DNA of 64,000 bases from contig BEDY01000006.1 in assembly GCA_002335605.1 (NCBI GenBank), forward strand, positions 434,001-498,000. The letters are read 5' to 3'. This document shows positions 16,522 to 27,370 of the stretch, in pieces. Source of the DNA: Prillingera fragicola. Lineage: Eukaryota > Basidiomycota > Tremellomycetes > Trichosporonales > Trichosporonaceae. The stretch's first letter is position 1. Every line of letters starts with the position of its first letter. The position numbers and the translations under genes are program-made. The notes under the pieces were generated by a model. It was not told the DNA's origin and searched no databases. It saw only the letters and a list, made by a program, of their open reading frames with translations.

Positions 16522-19500
16522 ATGGCACAGCCCGCCTCGCCAACGCCAGTCATACCGCAACTTGCATCATCCATGTCGTCCTCGACAACATTGTCTGACC
16601 AGTCCACATCCGAAACCGACATCGACTCTCTCGACTTTTCCTCGTCTGATGATGAAGCTGGAGTCTTTTTCGGTGCTCATCGACCTGTTGAGCGCAAGAT
16701 TGTTGCTGCTCTCTCTCGATCAATACCAGCCTCCCCCGCAGCCCAAGATTTGTCCAGGATCGCAGGGCCCAGACGCTCGTCACTTGCGAATCGTGTCAAG
16801 AAGCGCGACTCCAGAGAGTTCTTGAGGCGCAAGACGCTGCTACTTCCTTCTGGTTCGCCCGAGGAGGCTACTGGAGACAAGGTCTGGGAGGGCGGTTTCT
16901 ACGAGAAGGCACCGGCCAGCGACCAGCATGTTCAAGAGGCTCAGGCTGGCCCCAGTCGCTCTTCGCCCAGATGTGAACCCTCATTGGATGTGCCAACGGC
17001 TTTTATTGAGGCTAACCCAGAGGCCGCATCAATGGTCTATTCTGCCGAGCCGACGATGGGCGAAGATGGACAAGACGAGGAGACGGACAAGGAGAACTAT
17101 CCGGCCTCACCCCTGGAGCTTTCTGAAGAGGAGGACGCAGTCATGCCAGCTTCCTTGGAAGGACATATCACTATTGGCTTTGGCACTGCTACGACTAGTC
17201 CAGGTGAGGGCATCGTACGGCGCCGTCCATGCTGACATTCAGACGTATCCACCCACCTTGATCTTGGAGGGCTGAGTCTGTTCGATATCGATGACCCAGA
17301 GACGGGACCTGTTGCCGAAGTGGAAGATGTGCCATGCGATGCTTTTGGTGACAGCGCAGACGATTCGGACAGCTTGCGGTCAAGCGCCTCCGACAATGGA
17401 CGGTCATTCGAAGGCGTGTCGGACCCCTTTATCAGCTCGCCTTCCTCGCCGACCTCAACCATGTTCGTCATCGCATCTCCAGTACACGGTGCTTCAGAGA
17501 CGACTGCCATGTCGCCAAAAATGGTTGCCATTGAGCCTGTTCCCACGGCAGCAGAGTCTCAGACGAAGGAACCACTTGAACCCGTGACAGCAGACGACGA
17601 CTTGTTGGCCAATGTCTCGGACACATCATACGCTTCGGACATGAACTCACCCATCGCACGAGGACCTGTGGTCATCCCGGTCTTCAGTGTTCCCTCTCCG
17701 GCGCATCCTATAACGCCAATCCGTGGCCTGGAACCAGCGGCAGACTTGGGAGCGCCGGATCTCGCCGATGACATGGGAGTTGATCTGCCCACATTGGACA
17801 GCCCGACACGGCCGTTTACAAGCCACCCTTCATCTGCTCCTCCGTTCCAGCCTCTGTTTTCGACCCCAGCAGCGGCCCGTGTGGCTCTTGGCTCTCCCGT
17901 TCGGGAGCAACGGCGCCCACCGCCCATGTCGGAGCAGCGCGCCAACGGAGCGAGCGAGTCGCTGGCCGTGAGCGTAAAGAAAGCCGTGGCAGAGGAAAGG
18001 ACAGTGTCTCGGGCCAATGCGATACATGGGCAACTGGATCTTCTCTACACATCAAAGCTGTCGGCCATTGTTGGTCCTCCGCAGCGCGCTGTCGCCCCGC
18101 CCTCTTCGACGTCAGAGGCGCGACCGCCTCGGCCTGCCTCTGATGGGACGAAGCCGAAATCACATCGCCCCCTCACCTCGTCAAGAGCAGACAACGCCTC
18201 CAGTCCCGTTCGTCGCAAGGCGGTGATTGCCCCCATGTCAGCTCCAGCTTCTGCCCCCATGACAGCTCCAGCTTCTGCCCCCATTCCGAAAGGCAAAGTC
18301 AAGCCAATGGCACCTCCGCCCGAGGCAAAGAGTGGCTTGCCCCGTTTGACGAGGCGACCAATGGCCCCGCCTTCCTCCGCGCAGCCACTGGCAGCGTCCA
18401 AGCCTGTGCAGCAGAAGATTCTCGCGCCAGTTCCCCGCCACATGAGGGCAACAGCCTCGACCACCCTCAAGCGCCCGCATTCTGCAATGCTAGCATCACA
18501 TGTGCCGGGCAGGGTATCTGTATCGGGAGCCCAGCGGCCAATGGCTTCACGACCCTTGCGTGATTCTGTGGCCGGCCCGTCGTTTGGTAGCCAGGGCTTC
18601 ACAAACCCGCACAGTGCTGGACCATTGCACTTGCCCGTTGCTGGTGGCCACGACCGCCCGATAGGTGGTCCGCTGTCACAACCACCATTCCGCTCGCCGG
18701 CCCGCATGACACTGGGAAAACCGTCAAAGCTGCAGGGTGCGACACCCACCGCGCAACGCACGCTGAAGGGCCTCGGGACACCATCACGCTCCTTGCATGG
18801 TACGCCTTTGCAACTACCGGCTGCCCGACCTCACCCCAGAGGAGGTCTCATGTTCTCAGAGTCGAGGAGCAAGCCCGTTCTCGCGCAGCTGTCAGAGGAG
18901 GCAACACAGGTCTCAGTGGCGGCTTCGACAGATGAGTCCAAGGCTCCCAGCAACGAGGGGCACAACATGGAAACTAGGCTCAACGCGGCAAAGGCTGAGG
19001 ATGGACCCAACGGCAATGCTGTCGCCGGGGATGACTCTTCCCGGCCTGCTCCCAGCGCAGAGGATGCTACCCCTGCATCTGCTGCGACTGACTCCTCCGC
19101 ACCAGTCGACGCTGCGGACTCCTCGTCGACGCCGAAGAAGTCGCCACCTCGGAAGGCCTCACCTAGGAAGGCCTCACCTAAGAAGTCGTCTCCGAAGAGG
19201 GCTTCTCCTCAGAAGGCTCCGGCCAAGGCAGAGCCCAAATCTGACGAATGCAAGCCCGAGATTGAGGAGATTGTGTCTTGCGCGGAACAACGACCAGAAG
19301 TCCACATTATTTCGCCAAAACCCAGGGAATCGCCTCGCACCCGTCGGTCCACGCGCACGCCTCGCCCGCCGCCGCCGCCTCCGGCTGCGGCTCCGCCTCG
19401 TGCCAAGCCACAGGCTGTTCCCTCGATCGCACCTGGTCTGTCCGAAAAGGAGCTTAGGACCGCCACGACTCGCAACACTCGCCGCAACGAGGTCTTCTTC

Positions 19501-20064
19501 TGCGCCATTGACCGCCAGATTGTTCGCGTACCCGGCCCTCGCCCGCCGTCGCCTACCTCCAAGATCCGCACCACGGCCGAGCGCGACGAGGAGGAGCGTA
19601 AGGCTGGACGAGGTGTTCGTGCGCGTCGCCGTGCCCGGGCAAGTAACGGGGACGTTACGCCCGAGGATTCATCAGAGGATGAGGACATACCAGTTGTCGA
19701 GCTCGTGGCCCAAGGCCTGCGCGCACCTGGTGACGAAGACGACTACAAGACGCCAGTACGGAAACGTGCCAAGGTTGAGCACGAGGCTGTGGAGAATACT
19801 CGGTTTGTCCGCTGGAACCGCGCCCTTACGGTCATTCGTGGTGGGCTCGGCGAGTCACATCAGTCACCAGCACCTATTCAGACGGGCTCGAAGAGCTGCC
19901 TCAAGGCTGCCGCCCAGGTTCCGCTGGACAAGCATGGGAATGTCGTCGAGCGGCCTCTGGAGCGCCTGAAACGGTCAAAGGTTACTGTGACGGCAGTCTT
20001 CTACGACGGTGAAGAGCCTGTGCCCATTCCGTCGCAGGGGACGAGGTCAAAGGGCAAGAAGTAG
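16522..20064 (+). CDS. Large disordered protein with KEN box and PP1-docking-like motifs
   Basis: Not recognised as a named family. Exons 16522-17203 and 17243-20064 give 1167 residues; an upstream in-frame ATG at 16492 would add ten. Most of the chain is low-complexity Ser/Pro/Ala. Visible motifs are a KEN box at 190-192 (DKENYP), a basic SPKK-like run near 858-890, RFVRW at 1081-1085, which fits the PP1 docking pattern R-x-V-x-W, and SCLK at 1112-1115, a relaxed version of the SILK motif. A more ordered basic block around 970-1040 contains TRRNEVFFCAIDRQIVRVPG. A cell-cycle-regulated PP1 regulator that binds chromatin is a reasonable guess, no more. Confidence 0.75.
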
Positions 20065-20237
20065 ATGGACCACGGATCTGTACAGTTCAGCACGGAAGCA
20101 GATTAAAGATTGTTCCTGGCGGATTGGCTCCGTAGATATCGCCTCCGGCTGTGTTCTCCCTACCTTACATGTCATGCATTTTGATGTCCAATCTCCCTTG
20201 TCGGTCACCTCCAACGTACTTCAAACTGGGCCGCCCG

Positions 20238-21271
20238 ATGCCGCCTCGATTGTTTGGCCTCGGCAATAACATTGCAGGAGCGCTAGACCCGCGAGCCCTC
20301 GCCCCGCCCCAGCTCGGCCTGACGGACATTTCTGAAACGTGCGGCGCGCCAAATATCCTTCTCCACACTTGGACGTGTACCATTGCCTATGACGGAGCAG
20401 CGTTGAGAGCTTGGGGTAGCGATCCCGCTGTTGGGATTCTTGACGGGAAGGAGGTCGCTGCTCCTGTCAAGGTCCTGGTCGACAATGATCGACCTACGGG
20501 GATCCTCGCGGAGCGATCTGTTCTGCTGCCGGTGGAGGGCGCTTTGGTTGCTTCCGAGGCGCAGTGGGATGACGTGGGGATCACTCTTGATGCGGTGTTG
20601 GGATATCGACGTATGTTAGCCTGCGGCGGGTGGTACTGACGACCAAGGAGGGGAGGGCTTGTTTCGCTTCTCAACTCTCGAGGCGTTGGGTGCCGACGAC
20701 AACGGAGAACGGATAACACATTCATTCTTGGCTCACGACACTGTGGTCAAGATCCTCACCTCCGAGTCTCGGGCGTTACTCCTGGCTGGCACGGGTAGTA
20801 ATACCCATGTGCTCGAGGTGGTGTTCGATTACCGGTCGCCCAATTCGCCTGTCACGGCGGTTGAAGTCATTGACGACCTTGAGGGATTAGGGGTGACCAG
20901 CCTGCGGGCAGGTCCAGGGAACCGATTCTCGGCGGTGACAGAGGGGGGAGAGGGATACATTCTGGGGTCACGGGGGGAGGTGGAGGTTGTGAGCCTTCCA
21001 GAGTTGGTGGATGCAGAGGATGATGGGGTTGAGATCCTGGCTCTGGGCTACGAGTTCCAGATGGTGTCATGTCGGTGTGAGCTGTGGGCTCGGGGAAGGA
21101 GTGAGTACATACTAGCCAAGGAAGGAGATGCTGACTCGCGCAGATGACTTTGGGCAGTGTGGTGATGGCCCCGAACTGATCACCGACTGGACACGACTTC
21201 CTATCGATGGCAAGGTGTCTGATGTGCATCCCGCTCGGTTCTCGGTCGTCGTCTCGGCGTGCTCAAATTAA
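20238..21271 (+). CDS. RCC1-like (ATS1-type) repeat protein
   Basis: Exons 20238-20610, 20648-21100 and 21144-21271 give 317 residues. The start is placed at MPPRLFGLGNNIAGALDP because GxGN near the N-terminus is typical of RCC1-repeat proteins; earlier in-frame ATGs exist at 20151, 20172 and 20187 only 90-170 bp after the previous gene. Repeats are divergent: ALRAWGSDP, GEGYILGSRGEVE, CELWARGR, and a last NDFGQCGDGP. Proteins of this size and form include yeast Ats1 (wobble uridine modification) and small RCC1-domain proteins; the sequence does not distinguish them. Both introns are under 45 bp. Confidence 0.75.
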
Positions 21272-21359
21272 ATCTGCAATTTAATTCCACTGCGACATAC
21301 TCGCTGTGGCACTGTACATGCATCTTAGAGACACCCCTATACCTAGCATTGTATATTAT

Positions 21360-22216
21360 TTAATGGCTGAATTTGTTGATAGCGTCAAGAACGGCTGAGC
21401 AGGTCTCATCGAGCACGCGTGTAACTCCGTTCGGTCCTTCAGTTGGTGTCAAGAGAGTGATCTGCTCTCCATCTTTGGGCTTAATCCTGCCTTGCTCGAC
21501 ATCACCACCCTCAAAGATACTCTCGTGAGCCTTGACATACGCCGGATAGACAATGTTGTCGAAATAATGAGGCGGATCGTCCCACACACCCCCAGCCTCG
21601 GCGTCTTGCACATCTGATTGCGTCAGCGTCCGCCCTGATAGTCACCAAACACTCACTTTGCAGCGCATACGACCGTCCCTCGCGGCGCGCCTTCAGCGTC
21701 TCACGAGGAACACGCAACAGAATCTTGACATCCAATGCCTTTGAAACCTCGGGATCCCAGTAAAGCACAAAGCCATCGACAATAAACCACACCAGTTTGG
21801 TGCCCTGTGCCTCGGCCTCCTCAGTCGCCTTGGCCAGCTTTAGCTGCCACTCCTGCGCTACATCAAGGTCGACAGCAACCTCGGCCTGCTTGTTGAGGTG
21901 GTCGTTGCTCGAGTGGCCGTCTGGGAGCTTGGCATTTGCGTGAATAGAGGCGAGGGCAGAGCGCATACGCGGCCACTCTACACAAGTGGGCGGGTCATCC
22001 CAGTCCTGAACACCATGTTTGGGCGAGAACGGCACATTCTCGATTGAGGGGGCAAAGTCGTCTTGGTGGAGTAGGGAGGCGGAGGGCAAGAGTGCCGCGA
22101 GGTGCTTGGCAAGAAGAGTCTTGCCAGAGCAACTTGCGCCTCTATTTCATCAGTACCTTGTGGGCTGAGCAATCAGGTGCGTACCCAATGCCAACGATTA
22201 CAGCTCGAGTCCTCAT
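21360..22216 (-). CDS. NRK1: Nicotinamide riboside kinase
   Basis: Phosphorylates nicotinamide or nicotinate riboside to the mononucleotide for NAD salvage. Exons 22216-22185, 22141-21657 and 21613-21360 give 256 residues. The P-loop is GIGGASCSGKT at the N-terminus, split by the first intron. LLHQDDF follows in the place of the family's substrate Asp region, then DWDDPPTCVEW, a lid-like RRE segment, and DDPPHYFDNIVYPAYVKAH, a segment typical of NRK1. Uridine kinases lack this last segment. The first exon is only 32 bp. Confidence 0.9.
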
Positions 22217-22607
22217 GAGTGTATGGACGTAGTCGACGTCGACCAACATCAGGTCTCCTACCAATCTCGGTTCCCACCACGGAAGCTGATTGACGATCCT
22301 TCAACCACGCGACCTTCAAGTCACGTGATTTTACAAGTTGTCGGTGCCTTGAAATATCCAACTCGACTATCATTCGTTTGCACGCTCTTGACCACAAAAG
22401 CATCACCATCGAACAGAGCACCCCGTGCTCCTTACACGAACCATACTGCGTTTGTCGCTTCTGAACTCGACGTTAGGACGGGCATTTACACCCTCCCTCA
22501 TCACTCGGCCACTCGTTCGCCTGAACCCCCCGGCCGCTATCGTCTTCCTGCGCTCTTACACCACACCCCCTATCTCTACTCCGCAGCAGATCACAACATC
22601 CGCCACC
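22217..22607. promoter_or_regulatory. Divergent promoter and leader, NRK1 / ArgRS, with CACGTG palindrome
   Basis: 391 bp separate the NRK1 start from the ArgRS AUG. A TCACGTGA palindrome lies at 22321-22328, the classic core of bHLH sites such as Cbf1. From the TGA at 22389 to the ArgRS AUG the plus strand is open in the ArgRS frame; from 22425 on, that frame codes a presequence-like peptide without an AUG (see findings). The AUG at 22608 has a strong GCCACC context. Confidence 0.5.
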
Positions 22608-24543
22608 ATGCCTCTCCTCCCTGCCAGCAAGCAGTTTGAGCTTTCCGAGGTTCCCGTGTTCCCCGGCACCGACTACTCGCGCCAGCCATTGGACCAGTTC
22701 CGCGCCGCTGTCGCCAAGTTGATTGGTGATGTCTGGAGCGAGGACCCCAAGAAGGTGTTCACCGGTGTTGACACTGGCAAGCGTGGTGCCGACCTGGCGG
22801 TCGCCATTCCCCGTTTCAAGAAGGGCAACCCCACTCAGTTTGGCCAGCAGGTCATTGATGCTGTGAGTCCGTCCGCACGGTGCTCTTCAAGCTCATGTTT
22901 CTGACACCTTTGCAGTTCACGCCAGACAACTACCTTGCCTCGGTCAGCCTTGACGGCGCTTTCCTCATGTTCCAGCTCAAGTGAGTCAATATTAGCTGCG
23001 GCAAGTGGCTAATTCCGGTAGCAAGGCTAGCTATGCCTACCACATGCTCGGCACAATCAACCGCATGTCGCTTGACGCCGCGGCACACCCCGAGTCGCAC
23101 ACTTGCGCCTACGGCACCAACGAGTCGGGTGGTGGCAAGCACCTCCTTGTGGACTTCTCTTCTCCCAACATTGCCAAGCCCTTCCACGCTGGCCACCTCC
23201 GTTCGACTATCATTGGTACCGTCATTTGCAACTTGCATGAGGCCCAGGGATGGAAGGTCACCCGTCTCAACTACCTTGGTGACTGGGGAACTCAGTATGG
23301 TCTCCTCTCGCTTGGCTTTGACATGTACGGAGACGAGGAGAAGCTTAAGGCAGACCCTATCCACCACCTTTTCGAGGTTTACGTCAAGATCAATCAGACC
23401 AACGACGAGGAGAAGGCGGCCTTCAACCGCGGAGAGGTCCAGGATGCCGACAACACCATCCACGCCCAGGCCAAGCGCGTCTTCAAGGCCATGGAGGAGG
23501 GAGACCCCAAGGCTATTGCCCAGTGGTCGCGTTTCCGTGAGCTCTCGATTGAGAAGCTCAAGGAGACCTACGCAACCCTGAACGTCAACTTTGATGTTTA
23601 CTGGGGAGAGTCGATGGTGTCGCCCGAGTCGATGCAGCGTGCGATCGAGATCTGCGAGGAGAAGGGCCTCACCTGCGAGGACCGCGGAGCGCTTCTTGTC
23701 GACTTGAAGAAGTACAAGATGGACCGTGCCATTATCCGCAAGGCTGACGGCACCACCATCTACCTCACCCGTGATCTTGGTGGCGCCTACGACAAGTACG
23801 TAAAGTACAAGTTCGACAAGCACATCATTATCACCGCCGCCCAGCAGATTTTACACTTCAAGCAGCTCAACAAGACGCTTGAGCTCATGGGCGAGCCCTA
23901 CAGCATTGAGCACGTCTCCTTCGGTCTTGTCCACGGCATGTCGACCCGTAAGGGTACCGTCGTGTTCCTCGACGACATTCTCGCCGACGCCAAGGACGTC
24001 ATGCACGAGCAGATGCGTTCCAACGAGGCCAAGTACGCTCAGATCGAGGACCCCGAGACTACCTCGGCCATTATTGGTTCGACTGCCGTCAAGATCCAGG
24101 ACATGATGGGCAAGCGTATCAACGACTACACCTTTGACATGAAGCGCTGCACCTCGTTTGAGGGTGACTTTGGACCCTTCATCCAGTACTCGCACGTGCG
24201 TTTGTGCTCGGTTCAGCGCAAGAACCCCAATGTTCCCGTCATGGAGAGCATTGACGAGATTGACATGTCCGTCCTTGACGAGCCCAAGATCCACGACATT
24301 CTCTTGCATCTCTCCCAGTACCCCGAGGCCATCAAGACTGCGCTCAAGTTTTCCGAGCCCTCGACCCTGGTCACCTGGTGCTTCAAGCTCAGTCACCTGG
24401 TCGGCTCGGCCTGGGAGACCATTAAGGTGTCGGGCGCTCCTGACAACGAGGCCCGCGCTCGTCTCTTCCTCTTCGTCCAGATTCGCTCCGTCCTCAACTC
24501 GGCCATGCGCCTCCTCTCGCTCACACCTATTGAGCGCATGTAA
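22608..24543 (+). CDS. RRS1: Arginyl-tRNA synthetase
   Basis: Class I synthetase charging tRNA-Arg. Exons 22608-22862, 22916-22980 and 23022-24543 give 613 residues from the AUG. The N-terminal additional domain covers about 1-145. The HIGH motif appears as PNIAKPFHAGHLRSTIIG, the KMSKS position as GMSTRKGTVVF, and the C-terminal anticodon-binding helical domain ends with the family signature LSLTPIERM. The AUG form lacks a targeting signal and should be cytosolic. The frame is open for 61 codons upstream of it with a peptide resembling a mitochondrial presequence, so one gene may serve both compartments. It converges on the membrane-protein gene. Confidence 0.96.
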
Positions 24544-24702
24544 CCGATTACATGGTACAGTATGCATAGACTTCACACAAGTTACTGCTGTTGCAGGTCG
24601 TTACCGGATCATTACGAGCGAGGCGTTATTTTTATTGGGGTTTTCTGACTTTTTTTGGGTTTTCTTTTCAACTCTAACAAAAGGGAATTCTAACAGGATG
24701 CC
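24544..24702. terminator. T-rich convergent 3' region
   Basis: 159 bp between the stop codons of ArgRS and the minus-strand membrane protein. It holds runs of T on the plus strand (24628-24675) and a short A-rich patch, as expected of overlapping polyadenylation signals. No separate gene fits. Confidence 0.35.
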
Positions 24703-26127
24703 TTATGGCGCCTGGGCAACCGCGTTGATTCGCAAAGGCTCTCCGCCAATGACTACAGCATGCCACGTCCAGATAAACTTTCGTCAGCCGGGCCACTGAC
24801 GAGTCACTCACGTTTCCGCGGCGCGTAGCTGGGGTGTATACCATGCCGAGAAACACCAGGGTGGTCCAAAGGAAGTATGACGGAAGGTATTGCTGAAGCA
24901 GGCCATGGATGGAGAACAGACCAGGAACTTGGAGGCTTTCAACGGCGGAAATGAGCATGCGCCAAACCCATATCGCAAGCAAGTTGTGAAAGACACTGAG
25001 GAGAGCGGTGTAGCCTCCCATGTCGGGCGGCAGAGCGGGGAAGCCAGACGCAATCGCGAACACGGTCTGGAACGCGAGAATAGACCAGGTAATTGTGTAG
25101 CTGATGCCCGGACCGAGAAATCCCACCCAGCTTTAAGTCAGCAAAGTAACGTAGCAAGCTACTCACTATAGAACCATGGCCGAGCCTCCCCCTACAAGTA
25201 GCTGACATTAGCGTTGGCCAGTGGGAAGGACTTACCATCACATCGGTTGTCTCAGCGGGGTTGATATTGTGCTGGTGCAGCGCCTCGGCCACTGCCGTCA
25301 AGATCTTACCACTTTCGAGCGCAACCATGCGTCCCTCGGCCCACACAAGGAGCATTACTAGGGGAAGCACAAGTGTCCACAGCGCTCCAAAGGACTTGTT
25401 CAGGTCAATGAGATGAGGAGAAATGAGGTCGGCCGCCGAGGTAACGAGGATAGCCGACAACAAAGCTTGGGCATGACGTCCACCACCTTCCTGGAGGAAC
25501 CCCCGCTGAAGAGCGATGCGAGCCGTGTGGAAGATGAACATTGCCCCTAGACAGCGAGATACAACTCCAAGGGGAAGACGGAGAAAGGGAATGAGCCTGC
25601 ATCATGTCAGTTGACACGATCCTTGACCTACCTACGTCTGAATTGCAGTGACCGCCAGAATCGCCAGCAGAAGTTTTACGGGGCTGTCGATGAGCGTGAG
25701 ACGGCTGAGAGGGCCGAAAAGGGCAAAGTGATGAAACGACGGATGATACTTCATAATCTGTATGGCTGTCAGGTACTGTTCCCGCGGTGGGTAATTCGGC
25801 GTACGATAGCATCGAGCACCTCTGGCTGCGAATGTCAGCAAGCTACGCGGATCGAGGCCACCAACGGCCTACCCGTCCACCGCTTCCGACCATCTTGCCC
25901 CAGGCGGTTGCGAAGTACTCCATTGCCTGGATTCCGGTGGTCATGATAGACTGAAAACGTTCCTCGTAGACGCTGGGGAGGAAGCTGAAGCCGCCCATGA
26001 TAGGAGGTGGCAATGGTTGAGCCGGAGGGGTTGCTGCTGGGGGTGCCGGTGGAGCCTTGTTAGCCCGTTTGAGCTTTGACAAAGCCTTTAGAGGGTTTTT
26101 CTTTTCTGGGGTTTGAGCAGCCGACAT
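24703..26127 (-). CDS. Multi-pass membrane protein, function unknown
   Basis: Not recognised. Six exons (26127-25866, 25825-25636, 25596-25236, 25201-25167, 25130-24812, 24777-24703) give 413 residues. A basic, proline-rich cytosolic N-terminus (KNPLKALSKLKRANK, PPAPPAATPPAQPLPPP) is followed by about eight hydrophobic segments, for example LLLAILAVTAIQ, LWTLVLPLVMLLVW, TWSILAFQTVFAIA, LLAIWVWRML and FLWTTLVFLGMVY. The tail ends WHAVVIGGEPLRINAVAQAP. The 35-bp fourth exon and its acceptor were chosen because only that join keeps the hydrophobic frame open. The first intron uses a weak GTTGGT donor, so the first junction is least certain. Confidence 0.75.
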
Positions 26128-26357
26128 GTTTGCGGAAAACACAGACAATGACTTGGATGTCAACAACAGATGCACCACCGCACAGACAATATTGTCTCGC
26201 CTTCCTTAGGACCACCTCCACCAGCTGGAGCACAAAAGCTTACGTAAATTCTTGTTAAGGCAAAAAGGGAGGCCGGAACAAAGATTTCTTCCTCCGAGAG
26301 TCGGTTCTGTCTTGACATTTCAACCTTTGCTACCCAGACCACCTTGATTCAACCACC

Positions 26358-27261
26358 ATGGCTTCAAAACGAGCTGTCGGCGCCCTTGCGCGCGTCGTTA
26401 ACTTTACTGCGTCATTCTCGCGTGCTGCGTGAGTGCTTTTGCCAGTTTTCTCCGCTAATCTCAAGCTCCTCCTCCGCCGTCGCGCGCGCGGCAGCTGCCG
26501 CCCCTCAAAGTTCGTCCTCGGTTCCTCCCAGTGCCGACGAGGTCGAGCAGTACCTGCTCCGCATGGACGCTGCATCCCGCAATACATCTCGCGCAAGCAG
26601 GCCAAACCTCCATGTCGCTACTCTCCATCTCCGTGCTCACGACAACTCGAACCTCGACATGTTCACGGACTTTGCCATGCGCTCCGCGCATGCGCTCCAG
26701 ATGCCCACGTCTGGCATTTTTAGGCTCCCAACAACTCGCGAGCTGACTACCGTCATCAAGTCGCCCTTCGTGCACAAGAAGGCGCAACAGAACTTTGAAC
26801 GCCGTACTCTTCGCCGCGCTATCAAGGTGTTCGACAAGGACCTCGCGGTTGTTGACCTGTGGCTCCGTTACCTCAAGCGCAACAGTGTCGGTGGCATTGG
26901 CATGAAGGCGTACATTCACGAGCATGTCGAGTACGGATTCGCCCGCGGAGAGATTGCCGAGGTTGAATCGAAGTTCTCCAACTTCCCCCAGACCAGCGTC
27001 GATATTGAGGCGGCAGCTGCCGAAATTGTCAAGTGGTTCGGCGGACCCGTGTCCAAGCCCGGCGGTGAGAAGGCTAAGGCCAAGGTTGAGGAGGCCAAGG
27101 TTGAGGGGGCCAAGGTCGAGGAGGCCAAGGTTGAGGAGGCCAACGTTGAGGAGGCCAACGTTGAGGAGGCCAAGGTCGAGGAGGCCAAGGTCGAGGAGTC
27201 CGCACCAAAGGCGGAGGGCACTGAGCAACCTCCCACTACCAAGCCCGAGGCATCGTCATAG
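26358..27261 (+). CDS. RSM10: Mitochondrial small-subunit ribosomal protein uS10m
   Basis: Component of the mitochondrial ribosome. Exons 26358-26428 and 26466-27261 give 288 residues. The N-terminus is rich in Ala, Arg and Ser without acids (MASKRAVGALARVVNFTASF), a likely presequence. The uS10 fold covers about 65-175: LHVATLHLRAHDNSNLDMF, GIFRLPTTRELTTVIKSPFV, KKAQQNFERRTLRRAIKVFD. After about residue 225 comes a five-residue tandem repeat (AKVEE type), absent from typical family members, followed by a short polar tail. The start codon has an ACCACC context and lies 230 bp from the divergent membrane-protein start. Confidence 0.9.
27073..27200 (+). repeat. 15-bp minisatellite coding AKVEE repeats
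   Basis: About eight to nine consecutive 15-bp units of the type GAGGCCAAGGTTGAG code for AKVEE with variants AKVEG and ANVEE at the C-terminus of the uS10m gene. The unit length is a multiple of three, so expansion or contraction would not break the frame. The variants are interspersed in pairs, consistent with slippage of dimers. Confidence 0.85.
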
Positions 27262-27370
27262 ATTTTCCGCAGCATATGCACCTAGCACCAATATCCAACT
27301 CTCATATATCTATCATGCCCTCATACATGCGCTCAACAGCGTCGCTCAAAGCTACTACAGACCAGAGACT

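Noticed and set aside
22223..22639. 138-codon plus-strand frame starting at 22223 overlapping the ArgRS leader
   Set aside because: Different frame from ArgRS, acidic start, no domain; it shadows the leader.
26461..27228. Minus-strand 255-codon open frame opposite uS10m, with LLDLGLLNVG repeats
   Set aside because: It is the antisense shadow of the AKVEE minisatellite; repetitiveness comes from the plus-strand repeat.
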